A stretch of 64,000 nt of DNA from Lepturacanthus savala (lineage: Eukaryota > Chordata > Actinopteri > Scombriformes > Trichiuridae): contig CM060465.1 in assembly GCA_030544235.1 (NCBI GenBank), forward strand, positions 10,984,001 to 11,048,000, given 5' to 3'. Below are positions 49,950-60,329 of the stretch, one piece after another. The first letter of the stretch is position 1. Each line of letters starts with the position of its first letter. Both the position numbers and the translations under genes were made by a program. The notes beneath the pieces are model-generated. The model was not told where the DNA came from and searched no databases. It saw nothing but the letters and a program-made list of their open reading frames with translations.

Positions 49950-51480
49950 TGGAAGTATATTTTGCTCATAAGGTGTAAATTCGTTAACCATCAGAAGAAC
50001 ACAGTTCTAGCGAAAACACGTTGCAGCAGTTTAAACAAATAATAAGTTGATCTCAGAGTTAATTTGTACTATTTTAGGTTCAAACACTGATACATGAACC
50101 ATAATAATGAAGTTATGATGTAAATTATAACAATATTTAATTCTCGTTATACTTTTTTTATATTTCTATCGTGTGAATAAGTCTAACTGTAGAGTTTGTA
50201 TGAATTCTGGCTATGCTGTTTCACACCGGTCACTATTAGTACAGAGTATCAACTAAACCTGGGTTTGGCTTCAACATCACTGCTCAGTCTCTTTTCTCTT
50301 CCAGAGTCCCACTGTAACATGTTCATTAATGTGCTGTTTTATCACGGCCTTTTCTCTGATTTTTATATTGTATTTCATTAAAAATACTTAACCCTGAGAC
50401 CACACTTTAGTTTTTTAAAATAACATCTCTGGCATATGAAATGTTATAACATGAATGTATGGAAACCTGTAGGTGATGCGCTTCTCTGTAACAGCTGCTG
50501 TGAATTTTTAGAATGATATTCTCTCTGTGTATTTCATGACAGACACACTGACACTCAAACTATCTCAAACTATCTCAAAAGCTGCAGAACTTTTGAGTTC
50601 ATTGAGCTGCAGAACTGCTGTTCATTCAACTCATTAACTCAGATCTCAGATCTTTCACTGCAACATCAGAGTTCACCTGAGAGGCTGCAGCTCACCTGTC
50701 CGTGTCTGTGTGGATCTAATAAATCAGAATATAATCACAAGCTGTAGTTTAGCCTATAAATAATATAAGATAAACTACTCACAGTCTTACTACAATACAA
50801 GTAGAAGCACATTAAGGTCACATTAACTCTGCTCTTGAGAAACTAATGGTAAAGGAAGTGTTGTATTTTAAATAGTAAATAACTGTCAGACTAATTTCAA
50901 AGATTATTATTTGGATTAATTAAAGAACATTCTCAGTAAATCCTGTGTAAACTGTTAAAAAGGATCAGATATCTTCATTTGCTTTTGGGAGGACTTTTTA
51001 AAATGATGTTTAAATTTTAAATACTGACGCTTCAGATTCGCTGATAAAGCTGATAATTTGCTTGAGATCGGTAAAAAAAAAATACTGCTAAAAACAGTTC
51101 AGCAACATGCAAACCTACCGGAGAGAACCGGTCATTGTCACGAATTAATAAATAACCTCCAGGACTGAACAAAAAGAGGACGTTTGTTCACTGTAAGCGG
51201 GCTAACTTTAGGCTAGTTCACGCACCTCAATATTCATGAATAGTAAAAACAGACAATATTCCCGAGTAACGGAAATCAAAAGAAGAGAGGACTTACTTAT
51301 AATCAGGGTTAGGTGTCTCACACGTCCTTCAGTAACCATGGTGTTATTATTTTTGACTATTGACGAGGTAACGTTAGTAAAGTTGTATCGGGGATATTAA
51401 AATTTACCCGGATACAGCAGTGCTTCTTTTTCGATATTATTTTTTTTTACACATACAATTTTAAAAATAAATGTGTGTAT
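49950..51480. other. Intergenic stretch, nothing recognised
   Basis: AT-rich, without exon-like blocks or named repeats. Lies upstream of the orphan reading frame promoter. Confidence 0.45.
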
Positions 51481-51503
51481 AGCTGCATCAACAAAGCCGT
51501 TGA

Positions 51504-51647
51504 GGATGTCACGTGTAGTTGACACCACACATTATTAAGACTGCATGACGTCACGTGCAGGTCACAACACACATTCCTGAGATTGAGTGACGTCATGCAT
51601 TCCTGAGCTTGCATCAGAAAATTGGGCTTTGATGTTTGTCTATATAT
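51504..51647 (+). promoter_or_regulatory. Promoter with tandem cAMP-response elements and TATA box
   Basis: Three roughly 42-bp units follow one another: GATGTCACGTG (from 51504), TGACGTCACGTG (CRE 51546-51553) and TGACGTCATGC (CRE 51588-51595). Two contain a perfect palindromic CRE, and two contain the E-box CACGTG. CRE spacing is 42 bp, about four helical turns. TATATAT at 51641-51647 lies about 46 bp past the last CRE and about 200 bp before the ATG at 51845. CREs plus TATA before an intronless gene recall CREM-driven testis genes, but this link is inference. Confidence 0.6.
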
Positions 51648-51844
51648 GTTTCTTCACACATTGTCTCATTGCCACAGCGTAAAAGTTCTTACACGAGATT
51701 TGGTTTACTCAGTATGAGCTTTAACATAGCAGCAACTTGGACAAGCTACTTTTCTACACCTGTTTTCAGGTTTGTAAATATTCAAACCTGTATTGAACAT
51801 CAGGAATCAGAAATAGCAACTTGTCTCCATTACTGAAAAGCACA

Positions 51845-53278
51845 ATGTTTGGGGACCTCGGTGAGTATTTGTGGACGACAGCTCGGGAGGTGAGAAGTGC
51901 TGTTCGTCAGTTTGGTGTTGCTCTGGGGGTGAACCGTCGCAGCCGGGTCATTTATCTTGAGGCAAATTATGTTCCACCGCTTCTATTGGAGCGGGGACAT
52001 GCCAATCTGCAGGACCAGCCTGGACCAGACAATCAGGGTGCAAGTACTTCTCAGGGTTTAGGAGTACAAGCAGAATGTTCACTCCATTCTCTGACAAAGG
52101 CCAACCTAGAGCAAAGGTTTGAGCCAGAGACACAAGATCCTGCAGCCAACAGGATCACAGCAATCCAGCATATAAGAAAGGCAGACTTAGAGCAAGCTTC
52201 TGGGCCAGAAATGCAAGAACCTGCTGTCAGGAAGGCAAAGAGGGCCAGAGCATGCCATCGTAAGAAAAAGGCAGCCTTGGAGACAACATCTGGAGCACAG
52301 ACAGTGAGGATTGCTGCATTTTCCACAGCCAAAGCAAACACTTTTTCAAGGACCACAGCAGGAACTGGTTGGGTTTTACGCCAGATCGGGGCAGGAAGTG
52401 GTTGGGTTTTCTGCAGGATCTGGACAGGAACCGGTTGGGTTTTCTGCAAGATGTGGGTAGGAACCACTTATGTTTCCTGCAAGATCTGGACAGGAACTGG
52501 TTGGGTTTTTTGCAAGATCTGGGCAAGAACCAGTTCGGTTTTCCAGAAGATCCTGGCAGAAATCAGTTGGTTTTTGTCAATCAGAGGATTTTCTATCTCT
52601 TACTCACCTGACGAAATTTACGCATTTCGACTGATCCGGAGACAAGATCTAGAAGCTTGGGCCAGAAACCCGCAGTTGATGGACATCCCTGCAGACAATG
52701 AGTTTGCCAGGGGTTATCCTTTACGCAGAATCCGGATAGATACCGGTTGGGTTTTCAGAAAGATGTGGGTAGGAACCAGCTGGGTTTTCCAAAAGATCTG
52801 GACAGGAACCAGTTGGGTTTTCTGTGAGATCTGGGAAAGAATCAGTTCGGTTTACCACAAGTTCTTGACAGAAGTCACCTGGTTTTTGGCAATGAGACGA
52901 TTTTCTTTCTCTCCCTCACCTGATGAAATTTACACATTTCAACTGATCCGGAGACCAGTTCTAGACGCTCCAGCCAGAAGATGGCACTTGGTGGACTTCC
53001 CCACAGACAATGAGGTTCCCAGCACCAGTGCTGTGATGTACAGAGCCCCAAGTGAGACCAGTCAGAGCAGTTCATGCCGCAAAAAGAACCATGAAGAACA
53101 GACCAGTTCGACTGATATAGACAACACCAGTGACTCAACAAGCTCAAACACAATCCAAACAGATGACCCAATTTCTGGCGACTACAGCAATGCACCCAAA
53201 AAGTGCTTAAAAAAAACCAAACACAGAACAAAAAAGAAGATGAAGAAGAAGAAGAAAAAGAAGAACACATACAGGTAG
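51845..53278 (+). CDS. Unrecognised repeat-built protein (477 residues)
   Basis: I do not recognise the protein. It is by far the longest open frame in the window. The start is the ATG at 51845; the frame is open 24 nt further upstream but without an ATG. From the N-terminus: a short unique part (GDLGEYLWTTAREVRSAVRQ); three to four diverged copies of a unit like KANLEQRFEPETQDPA / KADLEQASGPEMQEPA; a basic stretch (KRARACHRKKKAA); then two large repeats. Each large repeat holds several 11-12-residue units of the type TGTGWVFCKIW, followed by ISWFLSIR, SYSPDEIYAFRLIRR and PADNE. The tail is Ser/Thr-rich and acidic, ending in a Lys-rich block that could be a nuclear signal. The stop overlaps CAGGTAGAT, so splicing to a further exon is possible. 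A CRE/TATA promoter lies just upstream. It could be a young lineage-specific gene or a translated minisatellite. Confidence 0.6.
   Translation: MFGDLGEYLWTTAREVRSAVRQFGVALGVNRRSRVIYLEANYVPPLLLERGHANLQDQPGPDNQGASTSQGLGVQAECSLHSLTKANLEQRFEPETQDPAANRITAIQHIRKADLEQASGPEMQEPAVRKAKRARACHRKKKAALETTSGAQTVRIAAFSTAKANTFSRTTAGTGWVLRQIGAGSGWVFCRIWTGTGWVFCKMWVGTTYVSCKIWTGTGWVFCKIWARTSSVFQKILAEISWFLSIRGFSISYSPDEIYAFRLIRRQDLEAWARNPQLMDIPADNEFARGYPLRRIRIDTGWVFRKMWVGTSWVFQKIWTGTSWVFCEIWERISSVYHKFLTEVTWFLAMRRFSFSPSPDEIYTFQLIRRPVLDAPARRWHLVDFPTDNEVPSTSAVMYRAPSETSQSSSCRKKNHEEQTSSTDIDNTSDSTSSNTIQTDDPISGDYSNAPKKCLKKTKHRTKKKMKKKKKKKNTYR
52345..52900 (+). repeat. Coding minisatellite of about 33-36 bp inside the orphan frame, in two blocks
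   Basis: Unit like GGAACTGGTTGGGTTTTCTG plus AAGATCTGGACA. Block 1 about 52355-52560 (about six units), block 2 about 52735-52880 (about four units). Each block is followed by a related non-minisatellite segment with TCACCTGA(C/T)GAAATTTAC. Confidence 0.8.
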
Positions 53279-53342
53279 ATTTGGGACATCAGATCCATGA
53301 CCCTCCCATACATTTATTGTCTTCATGAAGCTGGGTTGGAAA

Positions 53343-54374
53343 GTTTAGGACAAGAATATCACAGTAAGCTAACAGTCGTTGATTTAACCCCAAAGGTTGT
53401 CGTTGGTTGCACTGATGACCTCTGGGGTTGAGTGGGCGATCATTGGTTTACTGTAATGTTCTTACAATGCAATTTCAACAAAGTGTAGGCTAAGAATATC
53501 ACATTAAGCTAACGGTTGTCCGCTGAACTCCAGATGACCTCTGGAGTTTTGTGGACGACCGTTGGTTTAAAGTGACATTCTTACCGCAACATGGCTGTTT
53601 CCATCCTATGACCTGAACTATCCAAACTCATGAAGACATCCAGTACTAACCATCATCTTCATGCCTGTGTGTGAGCATGTGTTCTCACCTCAACACACTT
53701 AAGAGTCACCACAGGAACACACCAAGAAGACAAAGACCACATCAGTGGAGGCCGTCACAGACCAGAGGAGACACATCAAGCTCTGAGTGTTCAAATTACA
53801 CCAAAAATTGCATTTCCTGTGGCCCCCTAAGTTTAGGCTAAGAATATCATGGTAAGCTAATGGTTGTCCGCTGAACTCCAGATGACCTCTGGAGTTTTGT
53901 GGACGACCGTTGGTTAAAGTGATGATCTTACCCCAACATGAACCAACCTAACCGCATGAAGACAAGTATTAACTGATTAGAACGCACTGAAAAGTGAATC
54001 ATTCCTGAATTATCTTAGGAAAAAAATTATTCGTGGCTGTTTCCATCTGATCGGTTCATGCTTGTTACCTTCATACAGATAGTTTGCTAATGTTAGTGTA
54101 AGAATTTTGGGGTAAACCAACAGTCTTTGGCTATTTGTCATTCACAAAATCTGAGGTTGACATTTACCTGCTGGTATCAATAGAAAGTGGAGGCCATCAC
54201 ACACTTGAGGAGACACATCAAGCTCTGAGTGTTCAAATTACACCAAAAATTGAATTTCCTGTGGCCCCCTAAGTTTAGGCTAAGAATATATCAGTAAGCT
54301 AACGGTCGTCCGCTGAACTCTAGATGACCTCTGGAGTTGAGCGGACGACTGTTCATTAAAATGATGATCTTACC
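53343..54374. repeat. Array of four long hairpin units behind the orphan frame
   Basis: Units at about 53343-53464, 53486-53584, 53831-53933 and 54272-54374. Each starts near TTAGGCTAAGAATATC, then GTAAGCTAACGGTTGTCCGC, ACTCCAGATGACCTCTGGAG and ends GACGACCGTTGGTTTAAAGT-like then TCTTACC. The two halves of a unit are inverted repeats of about 40 nt around a TGACC centre. Half-units (GTAAACCAACAGTCTTTGGC) lie near 54095-54130 and 54430-54475. Confidence 0.75.
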
Positions 54375-54483
54375 CCAACATGGCTGCTTCCATCCAATTG
54401 GTTCATACTCCAAATCTTCATGTTTGCTAAGGTTAGTGTAAGAATTTCTGAGTAAACCAACAGTCTTTGGCTTAACCCCAGTT

Positions 54484-55075
54484 AAGCCAGACCGAGACCT
54501 TCAGCTCTCATTAGAGCGGTTCACAGGCGAATGTGAAGTAGCTGGGATGAGGATCAGCACCTCCAAATCTGAGGCCATGGTTCTCAGCTGGAAAAGGGTG
54601 GAGTACCGACTCCCGGTCGGGGATGAGATCCTTTCTCAAGTGGATGAGTTCAAGTACCTGTGTCTTGTTCACGAGTAAGGGGAGGATGGAGCGGGAAATT
54701 GACAGGCAGATCAGTGCAGCATCTGCAGTTATGCGGGTCCTGCATTGGTACATTGTGGTGAAGAAGGAGCTGAGCCGAAAGGTGAGGCTCTCAATTTACC
54801 AATCAATCTACGTTCCTACCCTCACCTATGGTTACAAGCTTTGGGTAGTGACCTAAAGAATGAGATTGCGAATACAAGCGGCCAAAATGAGTCCTTCGCA
54901 GGGTGGCTGGGCTCTCCCTTAGAGATAGGGTGAGAAGCTCAGTCATCCGCATGGAGCTCAGAGTAGAACCACTGCTCCTCCACTCAAGAGGAGCCAGTTG
55001 CGGTGGCTCAGGCATCTATTGAGGATGCCTCCTGGACACCTGCTTGGTGAGGTGTTCCAGAGGCAGAGATGAAAA
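54484..55075 (+). pseudogene. Non-LTR retrotransposon (RTE/Rex3-like) C-terminal fragment
   Basis: In + strand frames: GMRISTSKSEAMVLSWKRVE, DEILSQVDEFKYLC, SAASAVMRVLHWYIVVKKEL, SIYQSIYVPTLTYGYKLWV, then RVAGLSLRDRVRSSVIRMEL and VEPLLLHS. This is the end of the reverse transcriptase and the region after it in a LINE common in fish. At least two frameshifts break it. RTE/Rex3 assignment is from memory and tentative. Confidence 0.75.
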
Positions 55076-55196
55076 GGCCTTATATCTCAGCAAGACTTGG
55101 AAAAGCTTGTCCATGCTTTTATTTTCAGTAGACTGAACATAAATGACTGTAACAGAGTCTTTACAGGTCTCTCTAAAAGCTCAATCAGACAGTCAG

Positions 55197-55578
55197 TCAG
55201 TCATTTTCTATACCTGCTTATTCCTCATTAGGGTCACGGGGGTCTGCTGGAGCCTATCCCAGCGCGTTACGGTGAGAGGCAGGGATACAGCCCAGATGGT
55301 CGCCAGCCAATCGTGGGGCACACACACCATTCACTCACACACTCACACCTATGGGCAATTTAGAGTCACCAATTAACCTCAGCATGTTTTTGGACTGTGG
55401 GAGGAAGCCAGAGTACCCGGTGAAAACGCACGCAGACACGGGGAGAACAAACTCCACAAACTTTCTATATGGCAAACTCCATATAGAAAGGTCCCAGACC
55501 CAGGACCAAGGAGGTTTTGAAGCTGCAACCTTCTTGTTGTGAGGCAACAGCGCTAACCCCTGCTCCACTGTGTCGCCC
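55197..55578 (+). repeat. Common teleost interspersed repeat, copy 2
   Basis: Same element as 26923-27256, with GGTCGCCAGCCAATCGTGGG, TTTTTGGACTGTGGGAGGAA and GAGGCAACAGCGCTAACCCC. A 12-bp stretch (CTTTCTATATGG / CCATATAGAAAG) inside forms a local inverted repeat not seen in copy 1. Confidence 0.75.
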
Positions 55579-56240
55579 TTCAATCAGCCAGCTGCAGCTA
55601 ATTCAAAATGCTGACTCTAGAGTCCTCACTAAGACTAAAAAGTAGATCATATCACTCCAGTTCTGAGGTCCTTGCACTGGCTCCCTGTCTGCCAAAGAAT
55701 TAACTTTTAAATACTTTTACTAGATTATAAAGCACTGGATGGTCTCGGGCCTAAGTATATCTCTGATCTGCTGATCCCTTATGAACCATCCTGACCTCTT
55801 AGATGGTCTGGGACAGGGTCAGCCCTCTGTTCTCAGTGTCAGAACTAAACATGGAGAAGCAGCGTTCAGTTTCTATGCCCCACACATCTGGAACAAATGC
55901 CCAGGTCTGCTGCAACTCTCACTGTTTTTAGGTCAGAGCAGCTGCAAACAGAATTTTCTGTTTGCTGCTGCTATTAATGGTGTCATTTCTTAATTATTTT
56001 CCACTGCACTGTAACTTTTGTTATTGTTTTTTAATTTTATTTTTTAATTATTTTTGATTTTGATTGATTTGATTTGATTTTAATTATTCCCCTTTTAATC
56101 AACTGTTTTTATATATTTTTTCATTTAAATGTATTGATTTTTAATCTTATTATTAATTGTATCTCAATGCTTTTAAGAATTTTTGTAAAGCACTTTGAAT
56201 TACATTGTTGATGAAATGTGCTATACAAATACACTTTCCT
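55579..56240 (+). pseudogene. L2-type LINE 3' end (C-terminal ORF2 remnant and tail)
   Basis: Decayed frames read LQLIQNADSRVLTKTKK, PYEPS-like and RTKHGEAAFSFYAPHIWNKC, the usual end of L2 ORF2. The tail GTAAAGCACTTTGAATTAC and GTGCTATACAAATACA is the family 3' end. Several stops and frameshifts; clearly dead. Confidence 0.75.
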
Positions 56241-56544
56241 TGACTTGCCTAATATTTTACAATATCCTACTCTTTCATTCCAGCTTGTTTTCAACTGTCG
56301 AGTTAAAAAGTGATTTTCTGTCAGAAAGTGAATTATGCAACCTGCTCTTTGCCCTAAATTGTAACAAATCCAGCCCTTATTTCTCAAAAAATACAACACA
56401 TGAGGTTCCCAGAGGACAGATGACAATACAACATTTTTTTCTCTTGCCAAAAAGTGATTACAGCACATACTGTATATATCTAGATATATAGTAGATAGTT
56501 AAATTAGACTGTGTTTATAAAGAGTTATATACAGTTGCACATAT

Positions 56545-57655
56545 TATTCAGAAGTTTTAAGTCCACATGACTGTCGCCAACCTCCCCGGATGTGGCCGCA
56601 AGAGGAAAATGGATGACAAATTGAAGAAACGGGTAATACAAGTGGTGACCAAAGAGTCCAGAATAATTTCAAAAGAGATTAGAGATGAACTCCGAGGTCA
56701 AGGTACATCAGTGTCAGCTCGCACCATCCGTCGCTGCTTGAGCCAAAGTGGACTTCATGGAAGACGACCCAGGAGGACACCACTGTTGAAAGCAAGTCAT
56801 AATAAAATTAGACTAGAATTTGCCAAAACACATATTGAAAAGCCACAAAGCTTCTGAGACAATATCCTTTGGACAGATGAGACAAAACTGGAGCTTTTTG
56901 GAAAGTCATATCAGCTCTACATTCGCAGATGCAAAAATGAAGCATACGAAGAAAAGAACACTGCCTACTGTGAAATATGGAGGAGGGTTGGTTATGTTCT
57001 GGGGCTGCTTTGCTGCATTTGGCATTGGGTGTCTTGAATGTGTATAGGGTACAATGAAATCTCAAGACTATCAAGGCATTCTGGAGCAAAATGTGCTGCC
57101 CAGTGTCAGAAAGCTTGGTCTCAGTCGCAGGTCATGGGTTCTCCAACAGGATAATGACCCAAAACACAGCTAAAAACACCCAAGAATGACTAAGAACAAA
57201 ACACTGGACTGTTCTGATGTGGCCTTCTATGAGCCCTGATCTAAATCCTATTAAACATTTGTGGAAGGAGCTGAAACATGCAGTCTGGAGAAGGCACCCT
57301 TCAAACCTGAGACAGCTAGAGCAGTTTGCTCATGAGCAGTAGGCCAAAATTCGACAGGTGCAGAAATCTCATTAAGAGCTGAAGAAATCGTTTGACTGCA
57401 GTGATTGCCTCAAAAGGTTGTGCAACAAAATATTAAGTTAAGGGTACCATCATTTTTGTCCAGCCGAGTTTCATTAGTTTGTTTTTTAAAAGGATTCTGT
57501 TGAACCAAAATTCTAAAACAATGTCTAATTTTCATTTGTTAATTTTCAGTAAATTTTTATTTATTATTACTTTTGTCAGTTTCAATTTATTTCAGTGACC
57601 ATTGTGGGTTTTTCTCTCTTCAACGAAAGGGTATCAACAATTTTGTCCACATCTG
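56545..57655 (+). mobile_element. Tc1/mariner element 1, 5'-truncated
   Basis: The right end reads GGGTATCAACAATTTTGTCC then ACATCTG before a TA, the inverted terminus of a common fish Tc1 family. The left terminus and start of the transposase are missing, so the copy is truncated near 56545. Confidence 0.75.
56567..57436 (+). pseudogene. Broken Tc1 transposase (element 1)
   Basis: Readable parts: KLKKRVIQVVTKESRIISKE and SARTIRRCLSQSGLHGRRPR (DNA-binding helix-turn-helix part), a TGA, then NILWTDETKLELFGK with the first catalytic Asp, and later INPIKHLWKEL-like sequence in other frames. Many stops and frameshifts; it cannot make an active enzyme. Confidence 0.8.
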
Positions 57656-57796
57656 TAGATCTCTTTCTGACTGAAACACAGATCTTCATTTTAGCCAGGA
57701 AGATCAAATTTACATGGGATCACTCTCTAATAGAGACGAATGGTGACAGGGCTAGATACAGCACAGGATTGATATTGATACGATGTGCCAGAAATA

Positions 57797-59374
57797 CAGT
57801 ACATCTGGAAAGTATTCACAGCACTTCACTTTTTCCACATTTTTTATGTTACAGCCTTATTCTAAAATGGATTCAATTAATTTTTTTCCTCAAAATTCTA
57901 CACCATAATGACAACGTGAAAACATTTTTGAGATTTTTTTCTTTTGAGAATTTATTAAAAATAAAACAAATAAGAAATCACATGTACATAAGTATTCACA
58001 GCCTTTGAAATGAAGCTAAAAATTGAGCTCAGGTTCATCCTGTTTCCACTGATCATCCTTAAGATGTTTCCTGAGCTTAATTGGAGTCCACCTGTGGTAA
58101 ATTCAGTTATTTGGACATGATTTGGAAAGGCACACACCTGTCTATATAAGGTCCCACAGTTGACAGTGATGTCAGAGCACAAACCAAACATGAAGTCAAA
58201 GGAATTGTCTGTAGATCTCAGAGACAGGATTGTCTCGAGGTATAAATCTGGGGACGGGTACAGAAACATTTCTGCTGCTTTGAACGTCCCAATGAGCACA
58301 GTGACCTCCATCATCTGTAAATGGAAGAAGTTCAGAACCACCAGGACTCTTCGTAGAGCTGCCGGCCATCTAAACTGAGAGATCAGGGGAGAAGGGCCTT
58401 AGTCAGGGAGGTGACTAAGAACCTGATGGTCACTCTGTCAGAGCTCCAGCGTTCCTCTGTGGAGAGAGGAGAACCTTCCAGAAGGACAACCATCTCTGCA
58501 GCAATCCACCAATCAGGCCTATATGGTAGAGTGGACAGACAGAAGCCACTCCTTAGTAAAAGGCACATGGCAGCCCGCCTGGAGTTTGACAAAAGGCACC
58601 TGAAGGACTCTCAGACCATGAGTAACAAAATTCTCTGGTCTGATGAGACAAAGATTGAACTCTTTGGTGTGAATGCCAGGCGTCATGTTTGGAGGAAACC
58701 AGGCACCGCTCATCACCAGGACAATACCATCCCTACAGTGAAGCATGGTGGTGGCAGCGTCATGCTGCGGGGATGAAAGATGAATGCAGCAATGTACAGA
58801 GACATCCTGGATGAAAACCTGCTCCAGAACCCTCTTGACCTCAGACTGGGGCCACAATTAATTTTTAGCAGGACAATGACCCTAAACACACAGCCAAGAT
58901 ATCAAAGGAGTGGCTTCAGGACAACTCAGTGAATGTCCTTGAGTGGCCCAGCCAGAGCCCAGACTTGAATCTGATTGAACATTTCTGGAGAGATCTGAAA
59001 ATGATGCACCAACGCTTCCCATCCAACTTGATGGAGTTTGAGAGGTGCTGCAAAGAGGAATGGGCAAAATTGCCCAAAGATAGATGTGGCACGCTTGTGG
59101 CATCATGTTCAAAAAGACTTGAGGCTGTAATTGCTGCCAAAGGTGCATCAACAAATTATTGAGCAAAGACTGTGAATATTTATGTACATGTGGTTTCGTA
59201 ATTTTATTTTTAATAAATTTGCAAAAATCTTGAATATTTTTTCTCATTGCCATTATGGGGTGTTGTGTGCAGAATTTTGAGGGAAAAAAATAATTGAATC
59301 TATTTTAGAATAAGGCTGTAACATAACAAAATGTGGAAAAAGTGGAGTGCTGTGAATACTTTCCGGATGCACTG
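57797..59374 (+). mobile_element. Tc1/mariner element 2, both ends present
   Basis: Flanked by TA (57795-57796 and 59375-59376). Left end CAGTACATCTGGAAAGTATT and the reverse complement of the right end CAGTGCATCCGGAAAGTATT are near-identical, and similarity continues for more than 100 nt (CACTTTTTCCACATTTT, TTACAGCCTTATTCTAAAAT). Length 1578 bp, normal for Tc1. Confidence 0.9.
58160..59162 (+). pseudogene. Broken Tc1 transposase (element 2)
   Basis: Three open pieces: 58160-58378 (KELSVDLRDRIVSRYKSGDG, helix-turn-helix), 58411-58776 (ISAAIHQSGLYGRVDRQKPL, KILWSDETKIELFG with first Asp, TVKHGGGSVMLRG) and 58929-59162 (WPSQSPDLNLIEHFWRDLK with the final acidic residue, KRLEAVIAAKGASTNY). QDNDPKHTA remnants lie between. 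At least two frameshifts or stops separate them, so it is inactive though only moderately decayed. Confidence 0.88.
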
Positions 59375-60114
59375 TATCAAAATATATTGTGTTGAAGCTA
59401 CCTTAATTAACCTTTTTCTCAACTGCAAAGCTTTCATGTGTTGGACATAATTAGTTTATATGCTGATGGAATCAAGAAGCAACATCTTAAAGGGAAATAA
59501 AAAGACTTCATAGTAATGTGAGATTTTGTTAAGAGGTACTGTGACACTTTACCAATTGGCATCACACCTGCGGGTGATTGCAGGCTGGCACAACTGTGAT
59601 TCCACCTCACTTTGGTATGATATTGAATCCTCTCAGTTGAAATGACCCCTGTTCAATCTATTGTTTATGAATAATCCTGAATATGTTAAACACTGCTCTA
59701 ACCCTGTTATGCTCAAGCCTGGAGATATATTTGCTCTATAGAAGAACAGGCTCGGTTATCTTCTCCTCTCACTCCCATTCTTAATAACCCAGACTTCCTA
59801 CCAGGTTGCAAGAACCTGGGATTTAAAGTGTGGAGCACTCAAGGGCTGAAGAAAATGGGTGATGTATTCGAAGGCCGGATTTTATTGTCCTTTCAGCAGT
59901 TGCAACAGCAATTTGGTTTATTTAATCAAGGTGACTTCTAAAGATATCTAATTAGAGACTTCATATTTAAACTTTAAACTTAAACTTTTCACTTTAATAA
60001 TTAATAATACTACTTTATGTGTGGAGAAGGCCCTGTCTCTACAAATTAGTAAGAAATGCATTAATGTTTTTTACAGAGCCCTGAACTCTAACCCCTATCT
60101 TATCTTGTCTTGTC

Positions 60115-60320
60115 TCTGTCCGTCCATAGGAGTGGATCTCTCCTTCACTGTGGTTCTCCCCGAGGTTTCTCCTTTCCCACTGGGTTTTGGAGTTTTTCAT
60201 TGTCGAGAAAGAGGGTCTAAGGACGGGGGATGTCTGAGTCACTTTGGACTGGATTTTGTGAAGCACATTGAGACAACTGTGTTGTGATATTGGGCTATAT
60301 AAATAAAAGTGAATTGAATT
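60115..60320 (+). repeat. LINE/SINE-type 3' tail repeat, copy 2
   Basis: About 95% like 26108-26330 by eye, ending GGGCTATATAAATAAAAGTG then AATTGAATTGAA. Confidence 0.7.
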
Positions 60321-60329
60321 GAACATGTT

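Noticed and set aside
52051..53270. Several 80-138 codon frames overlapping the orphan gene on both strands
   Set aside because: Produced by the same minisatellite in other frames; shorter, and without the promoter arrangement. The 477-codon + frame is the best supported, though coding of any frame is unproven.
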